DNA of 64,000 bases from Prorocentrum cordatum (GCA_963575745.1 CAUYUJ010008546.1:211469-275468); one strand, 5' to 3'; counted from the stretch's first letter, positions 41,463 to 52,254 are shown. The notes: generated from the letters alone by a model not told the origin. A program made the numbers and translations.

Positions 41463-42171
41463 GCGCGTCTCCCTGGAGGTGTTTGTTGGCGCCGCGCGGC
41501 TAGGGCCAGCGATGGCAGCGAGAGGTTTTCACGCTCTAGCTTGGGATGTCCTGCGTCGCGATCGGCGCGACTTGACCGATCCCGCCAAGCGCTCTGTGGT
41601 GCGAGGCTGGATCCTCGGGCGCGCCATCCCTGCCGTGCATGTCGGCGCCCCGTGCCCCTCGTGGTCTCGTGCTCGGAACATCCAACCAGGTCCGCCGCCG
41701 CTGCGTTCAAACGATCACGTGGTGGGGCTTGCTGGGCTCTCTCAGAAAGATCAGTCTAAAGTTGACGTTGGCAACTGCCTCATGTCGTTCAGCGTATCGT
41801 GCCTCCACGTCCGTGGGAGGATGAGGGTTTCTGGCACGATGGAGAACCCCGCCTCGAGCAGGATCAGACTTGCGCCTGCTGTTCTGTCTCTTGTTAGTAA
41901 TTCGCGTTCACGTTTGATATCGACAAATGTTTGCGTACTCGGGGCGCCGTGGAGGAACCGCGCTACATGTTGCGGCGCCCTGATCGATTCTACCTCGCTG
42001 GAGAAGCTTCGCAAACGCGAAAACAATGTGCGCTCAGCCTCCCAGCGGCCCCGCCTGAACCTCCAAGGTAAAAGCTCGGAGGGGCGCTGTTGGACCTCTG
42101 TGGCAGAGCCTTACCCCCTAAGCTTCGTAACGCTTTGGGGCCGCTTTCTCGGACGCGCTCGTCTTGCTTAA
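41463..42171 (+). CDS. Methyltransferase-like C-terminal domain of the element
   Basis: Open in one frame from 40858 to 42171. Motifs: VSLEVFVGAARLGPAMAARG (SAM-binding-like), AWDV, VHVGAPCPSWSRARNIQPG (with the PC of cytosine-C5 methyltransferases), SNDHVVGL and GTMENPASSRIR (ENP). The C-terminus contains TNVCVLGAPWR and VAEPYP. DIRS elements usually carry an adenine methyltransferase next to RT; this one has PC and ENP signatures closer to a C5 or Rossmann-type enzyme and lies after the recombinase. Fused or downstream placement is typical of dinoflagellate copies by my recollection. Activity is unknown. Confidence 0.6.
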
Positions 42172-42282
42172 GGCTTAGGGTATGTCTCGACAGATTTGGT
42201 AATTCAGTTTGGTTGTTTGGTTTCATGCGGCCCTTCGGGCCAGAGGACAAGTAGGCGTGGCTCTTTACTGTCAGTATGGATA

Positions 42283-42391
42283 TGGTGGCCGGCGCCTGTC
42301 TCCTATGTCGGGGTGCTAGCCTTCTCGCCAGCCCTGGCGGAAGCATGAGCCTTCCACTTAATTAATTCTCTGGTCTTGAAGGGTGGGATAC
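42283..42391 (+). repeat. Split direct repeat B1
   Basis: Aligns with 42521-42630: GCGCCTGTCTCCTATGT, CCCTGGCGGAAG, ATGAGCC and TCTCTGGTCTTGAAGG are shared. It ends GTGGGATAC exactly where A2 begins. Confidence 0.88.
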
Positions 42392-42520
42392 ATTATAGTG
42401 CTCCACGCGAGTTTGTATATGCACCCCGTCTGATGGCCGTCCACCGTATGTGGCAATCGCTGCTCAAGCCTCCAAACCACGCACCATCCTGCTCTCACTC
42501 TGTGCTGCTCCCAAATAATC
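42392..42520 (+). repeat. Split direct repeat A2
   Basis: Starts with ATTATA like A1, abutting B1. Similarity to A1 is clear to 42470; the part to 42520 is inferred from the start of B2. Confidence 0.85.
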
Positions 42521-42630
42521 TGGTGGTATGCGCCTGTCTCCTATGTTTGGTCGCTAGTTGTCTCGCCGGCCCTGGCGGAAGTATGAGCCGTCTAGTAAAA
42601 CGTTTCTCTGGTCTTGAAGGGGTGGGATAC
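42521..42630 (+). repeat. Split direct repeat B2
   Basis: Second copy of B, ending GGTGGGATAC at 42630; taken as the right end of the element. Confidence 0.85.
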
Positions 42631-43649
42631 AACAGCGTGGTTAGGCAGCTCGAGCCAATGATCCAGACCAGTTCGGTTTGAATGCTGACGCCAAGGCCGA
42701 CTAGCATTCATAACGAAATTGATTACAGCAAATGGAGAACAGCACGGTTCAAAATTTTTTGAAACAGCGCGGTTCAGCGCAGCACGGAACAGCACGGCAC
42801 AGCGCAGCGCAGCACAGGACAGCTTTTGGCACGGTATCATATTCTTTGATATTCTTGGCACGGCCACTGCCTATTGCCCAAAGTAGGACAGTCCTAAACC
42901 CCTTTTTCCTGGTTAGTAGGCCAAGCATTTCAGCATCACAACGGAAGGATTTGCCCTTGGGTGAACGCCCTCTGGCACGCCCCTGGCGCCCCCTTGGTTC
43001 GTTATGCGGCGCGCCCCCTGGCTCGTCCCCTGATGCGTTCCTTGGAGCGTCACCTGGCGCATCCCTGACATGTCCACTGGTAAGTACCGTGGCACATCAT
43101 TTGGCACGTTCGCCGATACGTTACCTGGCGCGTCCCATGGTGCTTTTGTGGCACGCCCCCTCGCACGTCGTCTGCTTCAGAGAGCACAGGGCTTGCGGAT
43201 AGGCGCCAATCAGGGGAGCTGGAGGTCCCGTGGGGCGAGGTGAGGAAAAGGACGACGACGACGCCGACGACGACCATGAAGAGGCAACGCGCAGGTTTGG
43301 CAGCCTTCTTTGGTAGTGATGGTCCCCTGTCCCTGTCCCTGGGCCAGGGTAGTGTTCGTCGACGGTATAGCAGCGGTGTGCGGGCATCTGTTTGCGAAGT
43401 AACTGCATCCCGTGCGTGCCCGGTCAAGGAAAGCGCGCCCCCATCGGATGTTCGATGACTGGCAGGGTTTGAAGACACCGGCGTCCCATACAGAAATTCT
43501 CCCTGCGAAATACCCAACTCAATTCCATCAATGGCCAAAGCAGTTGGCCCAACTTTGTAAGGATAACGACAGTGCACAAGTCTTCGCTTGTTGTGCAAGC
43601 TACATAGGGTGCGCGAGCGTTGCCCGACCCACAGGGCAGCAACATAAGG
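42631..43649. other. No gene; CAGCACGG and 12-bp minisatellites
   Basis: 42740-42830 has a degenerate CAGCACGGNA tandem. 42960-43165 is another locus of the 12-bp CCCTGGCRCGTC family. A GACGACGACGCC tract lies near 43255-43275. The rest is unrecognised. Confidence 0.6.
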
Positions 43650-45010
43650 ACGAGGTGTGAGGCTGCAGGCTTGAAGAGGAAAGATGCGGGAACGCGGGGA
43701 AGGGACGACGGCGAGATTTCACCTGACGCCGCAGAAGCCCACCAAAGTGGCGACAGTTTTGCAGCTCGCAACCCCCCAAGGCATGGTGAGGTCTAGCCTT
43801 CTAGCCTGCGCCCGCGTAGACATCCCTCCGCTCGACCCCGCAGCAACCCTCGAATGGGTGACAACGCTGCAGCTCAAGGATGGCGTAGTCCAATCTGGAT
43901 ATGCGCTCGGTATCCACTACGCTGGGTCCCCCCCCAGCAGCCCTCGAAGTGGCGACAGTGTTTCAGTTCGCAGCTCCACAGGCGAGGTCCAGCCTGGATC
44001 TGTGTTCGGTGTCCACTACTCTGCCCCCTTAGCAGCCCTCGAAATTGGCGAGAGAGTTTCTCAGTTTGCAGCCCCCCAGGGAGTGCGAGGTCTAGTTTGG
44101 ATCTCCAACAGTTTTGCAGTTCGCAGTCCCCCAAGATGGCGAGATTTGATCTGAGTCCCCCTTCGGTGCCCACTTCGCTGGCCCTCCTAGCAGCCTTCGA
44201 ACATGGCGAGAGTTTCGCAGTTCGCACCCCCCAGGGATGGAGAGGTCTGCTCTGAATCATCTGCGCTCGGTCCCCGCTACGATGCCAACCCAGCAGCCCT
44301 CGAAAGTGGCGACAGTTTCTCAGCTCGCAGCCCCCCGCGGGATGGCGAGGTCTAAACTGTGTCCCTGCTCGTCGGTACTCACTACGTTGGCCCTGCCCCC
44401 CCCCCCCCTTTAGCAGCCCTCGAAAGTGATGACAATTTCGCAGTTCGCAGACCCCCGGGGATGGCGAGGGCTAGCATGGGTCCCCGCTTGGTGCCCAGGC
44501 CCACTACGCTCTCAGGTTTACGGTTGGACCGAGGTATATGACTGAGGTCGGGTCAGAGAGGGTACCCTAATGTTCTTCGTGCTTGTCAACTGTTCTTGCG
44601 CATCCTGGGGCGCTACCCTCGAATATTCGTCAGTTTGGCCGGCGGATGGTCTCATGTTCTTGAGGGACGTGCTATTGTTCTAGGTCCGACTGTAGCGAGG
44701 TCTAACCCGAGTCCCCGCTCGATACCCTCTACGCTGTCAACCCCAAGCAGCCCTCGAAAGTGGCGGCAGTTTCACAGTTTGCAGAGCCCCAGTGATTGCG
44801 AGATCTGGTTTGGCCCCTCGTTCGCTACGTTGGGCCCCCCCCCCTGCAGCCCTCGAAAGTGGCGACAGTTTCACAGTTCACACTCCCCTGGGCTGACGAG
44901 CTCTAATCTGAGTCCCCGCTCGGTACCCATTAGGCTGTCTTCTCCAGCAGCTTCCGAACATGGCGGCAGTTTCTCAGCTCGCAGCCCCGCAGGTATTGCG
45001 AACACATGTG
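43650..45010. repeat. Tandem repeat, unit about 95-120 bp
   Basis: AGCAGCC(C/T)TCGAA recurs at 43936, 44031, 44189, 44292, 44412, 44746 and, degenerate, at 44846 and 44946. Each is followed by GTGGCGACAGTTT, CAGTTCGCAG, CCCCC and GGATGGCGAGGTCTA. A poly-C run before the core varies in length between units. A unique segment lies at about 44530-44690. Confidence 0.88.
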
Positions 45011-45817
45011 GGAGGTACATCAGAAGTAGGAGGCATGAGAAATCGGATGAGAGAGGGTAGAGATGAGGATGGAAGTGGGAGAAGGACCTGGAGACCGCAA
45101 TGCTCTATGCAAGGAGAGAGCCCAACACAGGAGGGTTAGGAAGGACAAGAACTGGTAAGAGAGAGAATAAGTGAGGAGGAGGAGGAGAAGGAGGAGGAGG
45201 AGGAGGAGGAGGAGGAGGAGGAGGGCGGGAGGAGACGTGCCCGCGATGTCCAATCCAAAAGACGAGCCCATCGGAGGGGTGGGAGTGAGGGTGAATGAGG
45301 GTCCAGAGGCTCTTGCACAACATCCTGGTGGAACCTTTGCCAAAATCAGGACGAGCGAATCTCGTGCGCGCCCGCTCGATGATACCGTGCCCCCCACATA
45401 CAGTCGGCGAGACGTGATGAGGAGTCAGGAGGCCCCAGGAGGCGCCTGGACGCCCCCTCCGGGCTTCAGGAGGCTCCAGGGAGCGGCCCCTGGCTTGTTC
45501 CCCTGGCTTGACTTCTGGCGCGTTCCCTGGCTCGCCTCCTGGCGCGTCACCTCAACTAATGGGCTAGTTCTTGTCCAGCGTGAAAGAAAGGTTATGCCTC
45601 TGGCACGCTCCCTGGCGCGCCACCCTGGCTCGCTCCATGCTTCTGCCAGGTGGCCCCGTGGCCATGAGGCTCCCATGCCACCCCTCTGCCATACTGGCTC
45701 AAGCGATCGTTCTGTCGGGGCCGTCGATGGGCTGTCCCGAGCCACAAGGTTCAAAGGGGTAACCACGATCCAGAGGGCTGCCTCGAAAAAGGCTGGCCCC
45801 GATCCAGAGGGGTGCCC
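45011..45817. other. No gene; GGA microsatellite and 12-bp minisatellite
   Basis: (GGA)n lies at 45174-45232. Degenerate 12-bp CCCTGGC-type units lie at 45488-45625. A weak spliced-leader-like sequence occurs at 45688-45703 (GCCATACTGGCTCAAG), 115 bp before the putative start of the channel gene. Confidence 0.55.
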
Positions 45818-45995
45818 ATGGCAGACGAGGAGGTGGCCGAAGAGGGCGCGCCCGCGCGGTCGGCCCGCGCGGACGTGGAGAGGGCGCTGCTGGAGGTGGC
45901 CGCAGGCATCGCCCAGGCCCAGGAGGCCCAGGCCAGGCTCGCTGGTGCGGTGGGCGCTCTTCTCCGCGACGGCGGGGCAGCTGTTCAAGGGAGGG
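45818..45995 (+). CDS. Possible first exon of the ion-channel gene
   Basis: ATG at 45818 opens an acidic and Ala-rich helix-forming sequence (MADEEVAEEGAP ... ERALLEVAAGIAQAQEAQARLAGAVGALL). Dinoflagellate channel proteins often start with a charged helical tail. The 3' end is uncertain; the frame stays open to 46120. Connection to the transmembrane exon is inferred from distance and orientation only. Confidence 0.35.
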
Positions 45996-46338
45996 AGAGC
46001 CGCCCCGACGCCATCATTGGCGTTTGCAATACGACCCGGGGCGTTTACGGAGCAGTTCTGCTCTCTTCGATCCCTTCCCTGGGTGCGTTTGTGAATGGCT
46101 TCGCCTGTCGGGGTGCTTGATGTGAGGGTGTTTTTTCCTGCATTCTAGTTTTGCGGCAAGGCTCGGAGAGGGTCCGTGCAGATTTATTGGATCGGCGCCG
46201 GACATTCCCAGCATGGCGTGCGGAGCGCGCCATGGGCGGCGCCGGAGGCGCCGCCAGGGGGGTCAGCACCGACCCAACAAATTCGCGCGAATCTTCGGAC
46301 GTCTGTGCTTACGTAACAGCTGTTTTCCCTCTGAAGGC

Positions 46339-47502
46339 TTGGCTGCCGCGGACGGGGCAGACTGCGGGACCCCATGCGCTGTCCGTCCGAGCCAGCCCTA
46401 CGCGCTTCCGCAGGCCACGGCCAGCACGTCCTGCGCCGTGGGCTCCGCGGGCCACTACCCGCAGCATGTGGCCTCCAATGGGAGTCTCGGCAAGCCGCCC
46501 AGCACTTGGCCCAGCTCATTGGAGATTAGGTGGAGCGAGATGGGGGAGGAGAAGGGAGCGGTAATGCGGATAAATCGCAGCGCATCGCGGCCTACTCTGG
46601 AGAGAATATTTGATGATGCGAGGTCTGACGGGGTCAGGAAGAGTCTCTCAGACGGAGGAACGTTTTCCAAGCTCTCCATGTTTCAGTGGTCGATTTCCCA
46701 TACTTCCAACGTGTACATGTTATACAGACTGTTGGGTACAGCCCTTCTTTTATATGATATCACGACTGTTCCGTTGACTATTGCATGGGATTTTCCCATG
46801 GTTGGTTTCTTGAGAGCCATGGTTTGGATAACAGCGGTGTTTTGGACAATCGACATCGGTGTTTGCTTCACCACCAGCTTTCACATCAATGGGGAACTAG
46901 TCGACAACATTCCTGCCATAGCGAATAATTACCTGCGCTCTTATTTTGTCATCGACGTCGTCATCGTCATGAGCGACTGGGTGTTTCTGCTGGTTACGAA
47001 CTCTGTAGGCTGGAGGGTGGCTCGCCTCGCAAAAGTCGGCCGGCTGCTAAGACTTGTGGCTATGGGCCGCGATGCAAATGGCCGTAATATTTTTCGGATG
47101 ATAGAGGAGAAATGTTCGGACTATTGGAAGCTCGCGTTTCGTTTTGCTAGCATGTTCGCCACCACTCTTTTCTGCGCGCATATTGTATCATGCGCTTGGT
47201 TCCTCATCGGCACTTCGTCTCCGTCTGACACGGGCACGAATTGGATCCGCGAGTCAGGGCTGCCTTTATCTGACGGAAGCGTTTGGTATCAGTACACGAC
47301 GGCCTTTCACTGGGCAATGGTTCAGATATGTTTGGGGTCTAACGAGGTGGTCTGTGCCACAAGTGTCGAGCGGATCTTCTCAGTTATGTGCATGGCGATC
47401 GGGCTGCTCTTCGGCACCACCCTTGTATCGACGCTTTCCACAGCGATGTTCCAGGTCCAGATGGATCATCGTGAAAATCTGAAGGGCTTTACCCTCCGCC
47501 GC
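46339..47502 (+). CDS. Six-transmembrane voltage/CNG-type ion channel, core exon
   Basis: The exon probably starts after the AG at about 46338 and ends near 47502, where coding resemblance stops at GFTLRR. Seen: S1 around YRLLGTALLLYDITTVPLTI, S2 AMVWITAVFWTIDIGVCF, S3 YFVIDVVIVMSDWVFLL, S4 with spaced basic residues (RVARLAKVGRLLRLVAMGR), S5 FASMFATTLFCAHIVSCAWFLI, pore helix WYQYTTAFHWAMVQICLGSNE and S6 VMCMAIGLLFGTTLVSTLSTAMF. The layout matches KCNH/HCN/CNG channels (ion transport family). The filter reads CLGSNE rather than GYG, so it is unlikely to be a strict K+ channel. After S6, DHRENLKGFTLRR is the start of the C-linker. It would act in a cell membrane. Confidence 0.88.
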
Positions 47503-47639
47503 CGGATTCCCTTTGTGACTTCCTGCGTGGCTGGAATGGTTGGATTGGTCGGTTCGTTGGCTAACAAGTCGGCAGGTTGGCAGCTCGGGATGGTTGTCTG
47601 TCTGTCTGGTAATTGATCAGGTTGATTGGCCAGTTTGCT

Positions 47640-48800
47640 GATTGCATGGTTGGATGGATAGCTGGTTGACGGATCCGTGTGCGTGTTGGATCAGGGGGAG
47701 CTTGCAAGGGATCGTGGCCCCGGGAGCGCGGATCCACAGTGAGTTTGTTTGCGAGGGATCTTGATTTTGGGAGCCCAGATCCACCGTTCTTTTTTACGAG
47801 CATTGGCTTCGGGAGCGTGGATCTGTTTTTCGTTTCGAGGAAGCTGGGCTAAAGAGCGCGGATCCATAATTACTCCCGGCCCCAGGAACGCGGGTCCTTT
47901 TTTGCGAGAGTTCGCGGCCTCGCGAGCACGTGTCCATTGTGTGCTGCTGAGGATCTTGGCCATGTGAGCGCAGATCCTTATCCCCATACAGTGCGCGCAC
48001 CCAGGGGTTCTTATTCTGCTTACTTGAAGGATCGGGTGGGTTTCCTCGGTTTGCTCGCGGGCGCCTTGTGGGAGCCCTATGCGCGGTGTAGGTTTCCCGA
48101 GGGTTCGCCTCTTTGGCGCCCTTGCCCGCTCGTGGGTGCCCGTGCGCTGGGTGGGTTTGCCGAGGATTCGCTGCGTTGGCGCCCGCTCCCGCGTGTGGGC
48201 GCTCCGTGCTCTGGGTGGGTTCCCCGAGCATTCGCGTTGAGGCACGTGTCCGCCCGTGGGCCCCTCGTGGGCGCCCCACGCGCTGGGTGGGTTTCCGGAG
48301 GTCTCGCCGCGTTAGCGCCCGTCTCGGTTCGTGGGCGCCCAGTGAGCGCCTCGTGAGTGCACACCGTTTAGCCTGCACAACATGTCTTACACCAGGTAGC
48401 TCGCACCACATAGCTTGCAACGCATGGCTTGCGCCACATAGCTCACACCACATAGCTTACACAACAGCCTGCACCACACGCACACATATATAGTTGCTTA
48501 CCGTTCACAACATAGCTGAAACCACATCGCTTACATAGCACGGCTCACACCAAACAAACAGCTCACACCACATATTTTAGACACCATGTCTCACACCAAC
48601 AGGTGACACCACATAGCTTACACCACATAGCTTACACCACATAGCTTACACCCCATAGCTTACACAACATAGTTTGCACCACATATGTTACACCACGCAT
48701 CTTACACCACACAGCTTATACCCCAAATGTTCCACGTCAGAGCCCACACAACACATCTTGCGCAACATATTTTACATCTCCGCAGTGCATCAACTCACTG
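47640..48800. repeat. Three minisatellites inside a channel-gene intron
   Basis: 47720-47975: GAGCGCGGATCC-like units at irregular 40-60-bp spacing. 48050-48350: about 70-bp units with GCTGGGTGGGTTTCC and GTTGGCGCCC. 48400-48760: about 15-bp units of the type CACCACATAGCTTA. None is coding. They fill most of the gap between the channel exons. Confidence 0.82.
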
Positions 48801-49394
48801 TTTTGGGTCCGCGCTGGCAAACGGTATTGTTGGTACTAGGAGTTGGCGTCGCGAGCGGTAATCGTTAGTTTTGGAGTGATCTCGGCCTCGGGGGCCAGGA
48901 TTCTTGGTTTTTTACCAGATGTCGTGGCCGGGTGAGCGCGCGTCCATCGGTTCTTTCAGGGGAGCGTGATTCCATGTGCGCTGATCCACTGTGTCTTTGA
49001 ATGTCCCGAGGCGCCCAGATGTTGAATCTGTGGTTTGGAGAAGGGAGCGCGCCGCTTTTAAGGCTGAACCAGATTTCGTGCGGAGAGAGACTACGCAGAC
49101 ATTCCGATGATGATTTGGAACTGGGGCCAGACAAGTATTTGGTGCCACGTTGTTGACCTCGTGAGAGTATTGCAATCTTGCTGATCGGTGAACCTATTTT
49201 TGCTGTTGAGTATCACACCGCATTATAACCTAAACGCCTTCCCATCTCAGCCATCGGAGCATTATACCCTTAGTCACATCCCGAAACTGCTGGCCGAAAC
49301 CCAGTGGACCTAAATTTCCAATTTTTCGGATTCTCAGCATACGTCTTCCGTTCGATGTGTATCGTTCTTAGTTGTTGACATTTTATGCTCGCAG
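48801..49394. other. Rest of the intron; no separate gene
   Basis: More GAGCGCG-type motifs near 48930; otherwise unique. It ends with GCTCGCAG at 49387-49394, a possible splice acceptor. Confidence 0.5.
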
Positions 49395-49992
49395 TCTGAT
49401 GACCCCCCATGGGGCCCGGCGGCTTATTTGATGCTGAACGAGATGACCAGGTATTTGAATGAGAACAAAATTGATCACACATTCGCAGCAGAAGTGCAAA
49501 GGCAGTTGCGAGCACGCCTGGCCACAAAAGACATCGTCAAAAAGGAGAACGTGAGAGGTTTGAGACTCCTGTCTGCAACTTTACGTGAAAAGTTGCAGTT
49601 CGAAGTGTTCGCGCCGTGCATGAAATGCCATTCATTATTTATGCTGTGGTTGAACGTATACCAGGCTTTCGCTGAGCTGTTCACGAACCAATGCATGCGG
49701 TCACTCCACCTCATGCGTGAAGACGACCTTTTCTTTGCTGGTAAGATGGCAGATGCCACGTACATGCTGATCAGTGGTGTCGTCAAGTACACACAGAGCC
49801 CTGCGTATGCGCATGTCGACGATGAAATTGACCAGGACGTGGAAAGCAACAGTTTGATATCTGAGGCGGCTCTCTGGTCCCACTGGTTCCACGTGGGAAC
49901 GTCGCAGGCCCGACAGATGTGCCACGTCGCAGAGATTCGTGTCGCTGAGTTCCAGAACGTCGTAAAGGACAATATGGCCATCTTCGACTTCT
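49395..49992 (+). CDS. Channel exon: C-linker and cyclic-nucleotide-binding-like region
   Basis: In frame after the AG at 49393-49394. It contains LNEMTRYLNENKIDHTFAAEVQRQL (C-linker helices), REKLQFEVFAPCM, ALYMLISG-like TYMLISGVVKYTQ (the beta-roll start of cNMP-binding folds), ISEAALWSHWFHVG and VVKDNMAIFDF. In KCNH, CNG and HCN channels this region follows S6 directly, so it is the continuation of the exon at 46339-47502. A good 5' splice site GTAAGG follows at 49993. The exact 5' edge is uncertain: AG at 49394 gives an open frame but adds about 11 residues not seen in relatives. The glycine and arginine signature of true cAMP binding is not obvious. Confidence 0.75.
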
Positions 49993-50519
49993 GTAAGGAT
50001 CGGTGGCGAGCCTCGGGGGGAGATGAGAAGGGGCGGGCCTTCTCAGAAGGCTTGGACGTCCCTGGGCCTTTGAGGAGTTCTTGAAGCCTTTCCCGAAGAC
50101 GCAGAAAACTCAGAAGATGCGAGGACTTCTGAGAAGCCCCACCGCACTCTGAGAAGGCCTTCTCCTTCTCACTTTCCCCCCCCCCCCCCTCGCTCGCCGC
50201 CAAAAGGAGTATTGTGAACAGTACCACCGGCGCCTGCAAGCAGCGAGGCCGCCGGCTCTGCCCTGGCCCGACGACCTCCAGGTGCCCCCGGGAAGTTTTG
50301 CTGCCGCCCCAGATCCCGAGCCCGGGTGTCTGGAGGTCCCCCAGAAGCCTTCAGATGGGTTCCTGGAGGCCCCGTGGAGGCTTATGGAAGGCCTCCATCG
50401 GCCCGACAAGGACCAAACATGTCTGAGAACCTCCTTCGCATTCTGAAGCATTGCTTCTTTCATCCTGTTCCTGCTCCTCCTCCGCCTCCTCCTCCTTTCC
50501 TCGGCGTCGCTAAAGAACA

Positions 50520-51006
50520 TGCATGCGTTTGCCGCTCTGGCTTAATACACTCTGGCGACCCCATGTTTGAGAACCTCCCCCATCGATTCTCGAGGGTCGA
50601 AGGCAAAACTTGGCAGGTGCCCCTGACGGAGTGGGCCGACATGGCGCTCTCGATGAGCAAGGACTGGCAGAGCCTCATCAGCCTCGACGCGCTAAACCAG
50701 GCCGACCACAAGCACGCGTGGAAGAGATACCAATCGAGTAACCGATCCAAGCTGACCAACGAGATCATGGATGGCGACTCCATCATAATTTTGGATGGGG
50801 ACGGGGAGCTGCGCCGGATAGTGTCCCTCGTGGCCATGCGGATATACAACGAGCAAGGCCTGCTGCTCATACAGATGGGCAAGCTCAAGTCGGGGACGAT
50901 GGCGCCGGCGTGCCAGCTGCCAGGGGGCAAGCAGAGGCAGCGCGAGCTGGTCATGGACACCCTGCAGAGACTGCTGGAGACGAAGATGGCTCCGATTGCT
51001 CGCAAG
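50520..51006 (+). CDS. Channel exon: dinoflagellate-specific CQLPG domain
   Basis: The open frame 50326-51294 contains GDPMFENLP, MALSMSKDWQSLIS, EIMDGDSIIILDGDGELRRIVSLVAMRIYNEQGLLLIQMGKL, PACQLPGGKQRQ and LQRLLETKMAPIARK. A domain with the CQLPG signature follows the cNMP-like region in many dinoflagellate channel proteins by my recollection; its role is unknown. The donor CGCAAG|GTTAGA at 51006/51007 is clear. The intron 51007-51308 (GT ... AG, 302 nt) keeps the codon phase into the next exon. The 5' boundary is not resolved; sequence before about 50510 is Pro-rich and probably intronic. Confidence 0.7.
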
Positions 51007-51308
51007 GTTAGAATAATAACAACCATCAGAAGAAAGCGCATGATCAGGCAACCAATGATAATCAACAACACGAACAAGAAGATGAAGAGGTCAACAATAC
51101 CAGACATGAGACAAACGCTACCCATATCAGCCAGCAAACATACGATATATCCACAAGCTGTCGGAGGTCCTCGCGGGGTTTTTGGATTGGCGCTGGGACC
51201 CCCTTGCGGCGCCTCTGGCGCCGCCCCTTGCACGCTCGGCGTGCATCGGGAGTGGGGCCTAGCGCCCGTCCAAAAAACTCCTGCGGACCTCTGATTGCTT
51301 TTCTAAAG

Positions 51309-51409
51309 GTGGAAGCCCTGAGCATCGAGCGAGAGGTCGAGACGCTACAGTCGAAGAAGTTTCACATTCGCACTAAGTACTTCCGAAACGTGGTTCACAT
51401 GGCGTACGG
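51309..51409 (+). CDS. Channel exon: C-terminal helix
   Basis: Begins after TTTCTAAAG in phase 0 with VEALSIEREVETLQSKKFHIRTKYFRNVVHMAYG, the usual C-terminal basic helix after the CQLPG domain. The 3' limit is uncertain: either a splice at GG|GTGTTC near 51408 or a stop at TAG 51435-51437. Confidence 0.6.
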
Positions 51410-52250
51410 GTGTTCAGCTCACGCGCCGTCCATCTAGAGAAGCAGAAGCTACGTAAGCACACATTGCCCAGATGTCCGCGGACGTCTGGCTTTCTCTGGC
51501 CGCCTCCGAGGTCGCGAAGATGGTCGCGCTTCGTATGTTGCGGTACGAGCCAAAGGGCTTCCCCTCTTCCCCAGGGCGGCGCGAGAGCGCTAAGATAGTT
51601 GTGCGTCATTCCCCGCGCGAAGTCAGCCGACTGAGGTTTCTGGTTCTCTACCATCCCCGCCGCTACCCGAGCGTCGCGACCATCACAGCGACTCTCGCTG
51701 ATCGAGTCCCTGTCGCCCGGCGCCCGGCGCCGGAACCACCGGCAGTCGTACTTCTCGCCCGCCCCGCGGTCCCTGGGCCCGCGCTCGTCGCACGACGACT
51801 TCCTCAAGAGGTGCAAGCCCATCTGGATCAGGTCGGCCACGCGCAGAAGGGGGCATGTGGAGGGGGGAAGGCTTCCTAGAAGCACCCTGCTCCTTAGACG
51901 GCGCGGGCCTTGTCTGTAGACGTAGGGCCCGCGCCTTCTAAGAAGCAGCCTCCTTCTAAGGAGCCTTCGCCCCTCCCCATACCCCCTTCCTCGCGTGGCC
52001 AATCAGGGACGCGAGCGACGACGACGCCGTGTATGCTTGGCTGCCGCTCAGGGGCGCAAGCACCGACCCCCGATCGCCCATTCCTCGCCGATCGGGGCCT
52101 GGGCGCCCCCGCCTGCCCAGGAGCACCGGGCTCTGCAGCCAGGGGCCCCCGCCGATCTATTGGCGGTGCGCAGCCAGCTTCAAGCCACGCCCCCCTTGAG
52201 CCCTTCCTCCCTCTCCTCCACTCTCCCTCTTTGATCTCGAACTGTTCGAT
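51410..52250. other. No certain gene; possible extra exon at 51472-51600
   Basis: After TTGCCCAG an ATG opens SADVWLSLAASEVAKMVALRMLRYEPKGFP, which looks protein-like but which I do not recognise. The remainder is GC-rich and contains a diverged copy (52060-52129) of the segment at 13541-13610. Confidence 0.35.
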
Positions 52251-52254
52251 ATGT

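Larger units (their letters stand above)
36369..42630 (+). mobile_element. Tyrosine-recombinase retrotransposon with split direct repeats
   Basis: 6262 bp bounded by A1 on the left and B1-A2-B2 on the right, the split-direct-repeat layout of PAT/Ngaro-like members of the DIRS order. Inside, in order, are a Cys-Pro-rich membrane ORF, a Gag-like ORF, an RT with a YVDN motif, a tyrosine-recombinase-like region and a methyltransferase-like domain. All are in changing frames and several catalytic residues are replaced, so the copy is dead. These elements integrate through a circular intermediate with recombinase and leave no target duplication; I see none. Confidence 0.8.

Noticed and set aside
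42283-42630. Interpretation of the 42.3-42.6 kb repeats as LTRs or a simple tandem duplication
   Set aside because: Only the B part is duplicated locally; the A part pairs with a copy 6 kb upstream, which fits split direct repeats and not LTRs.
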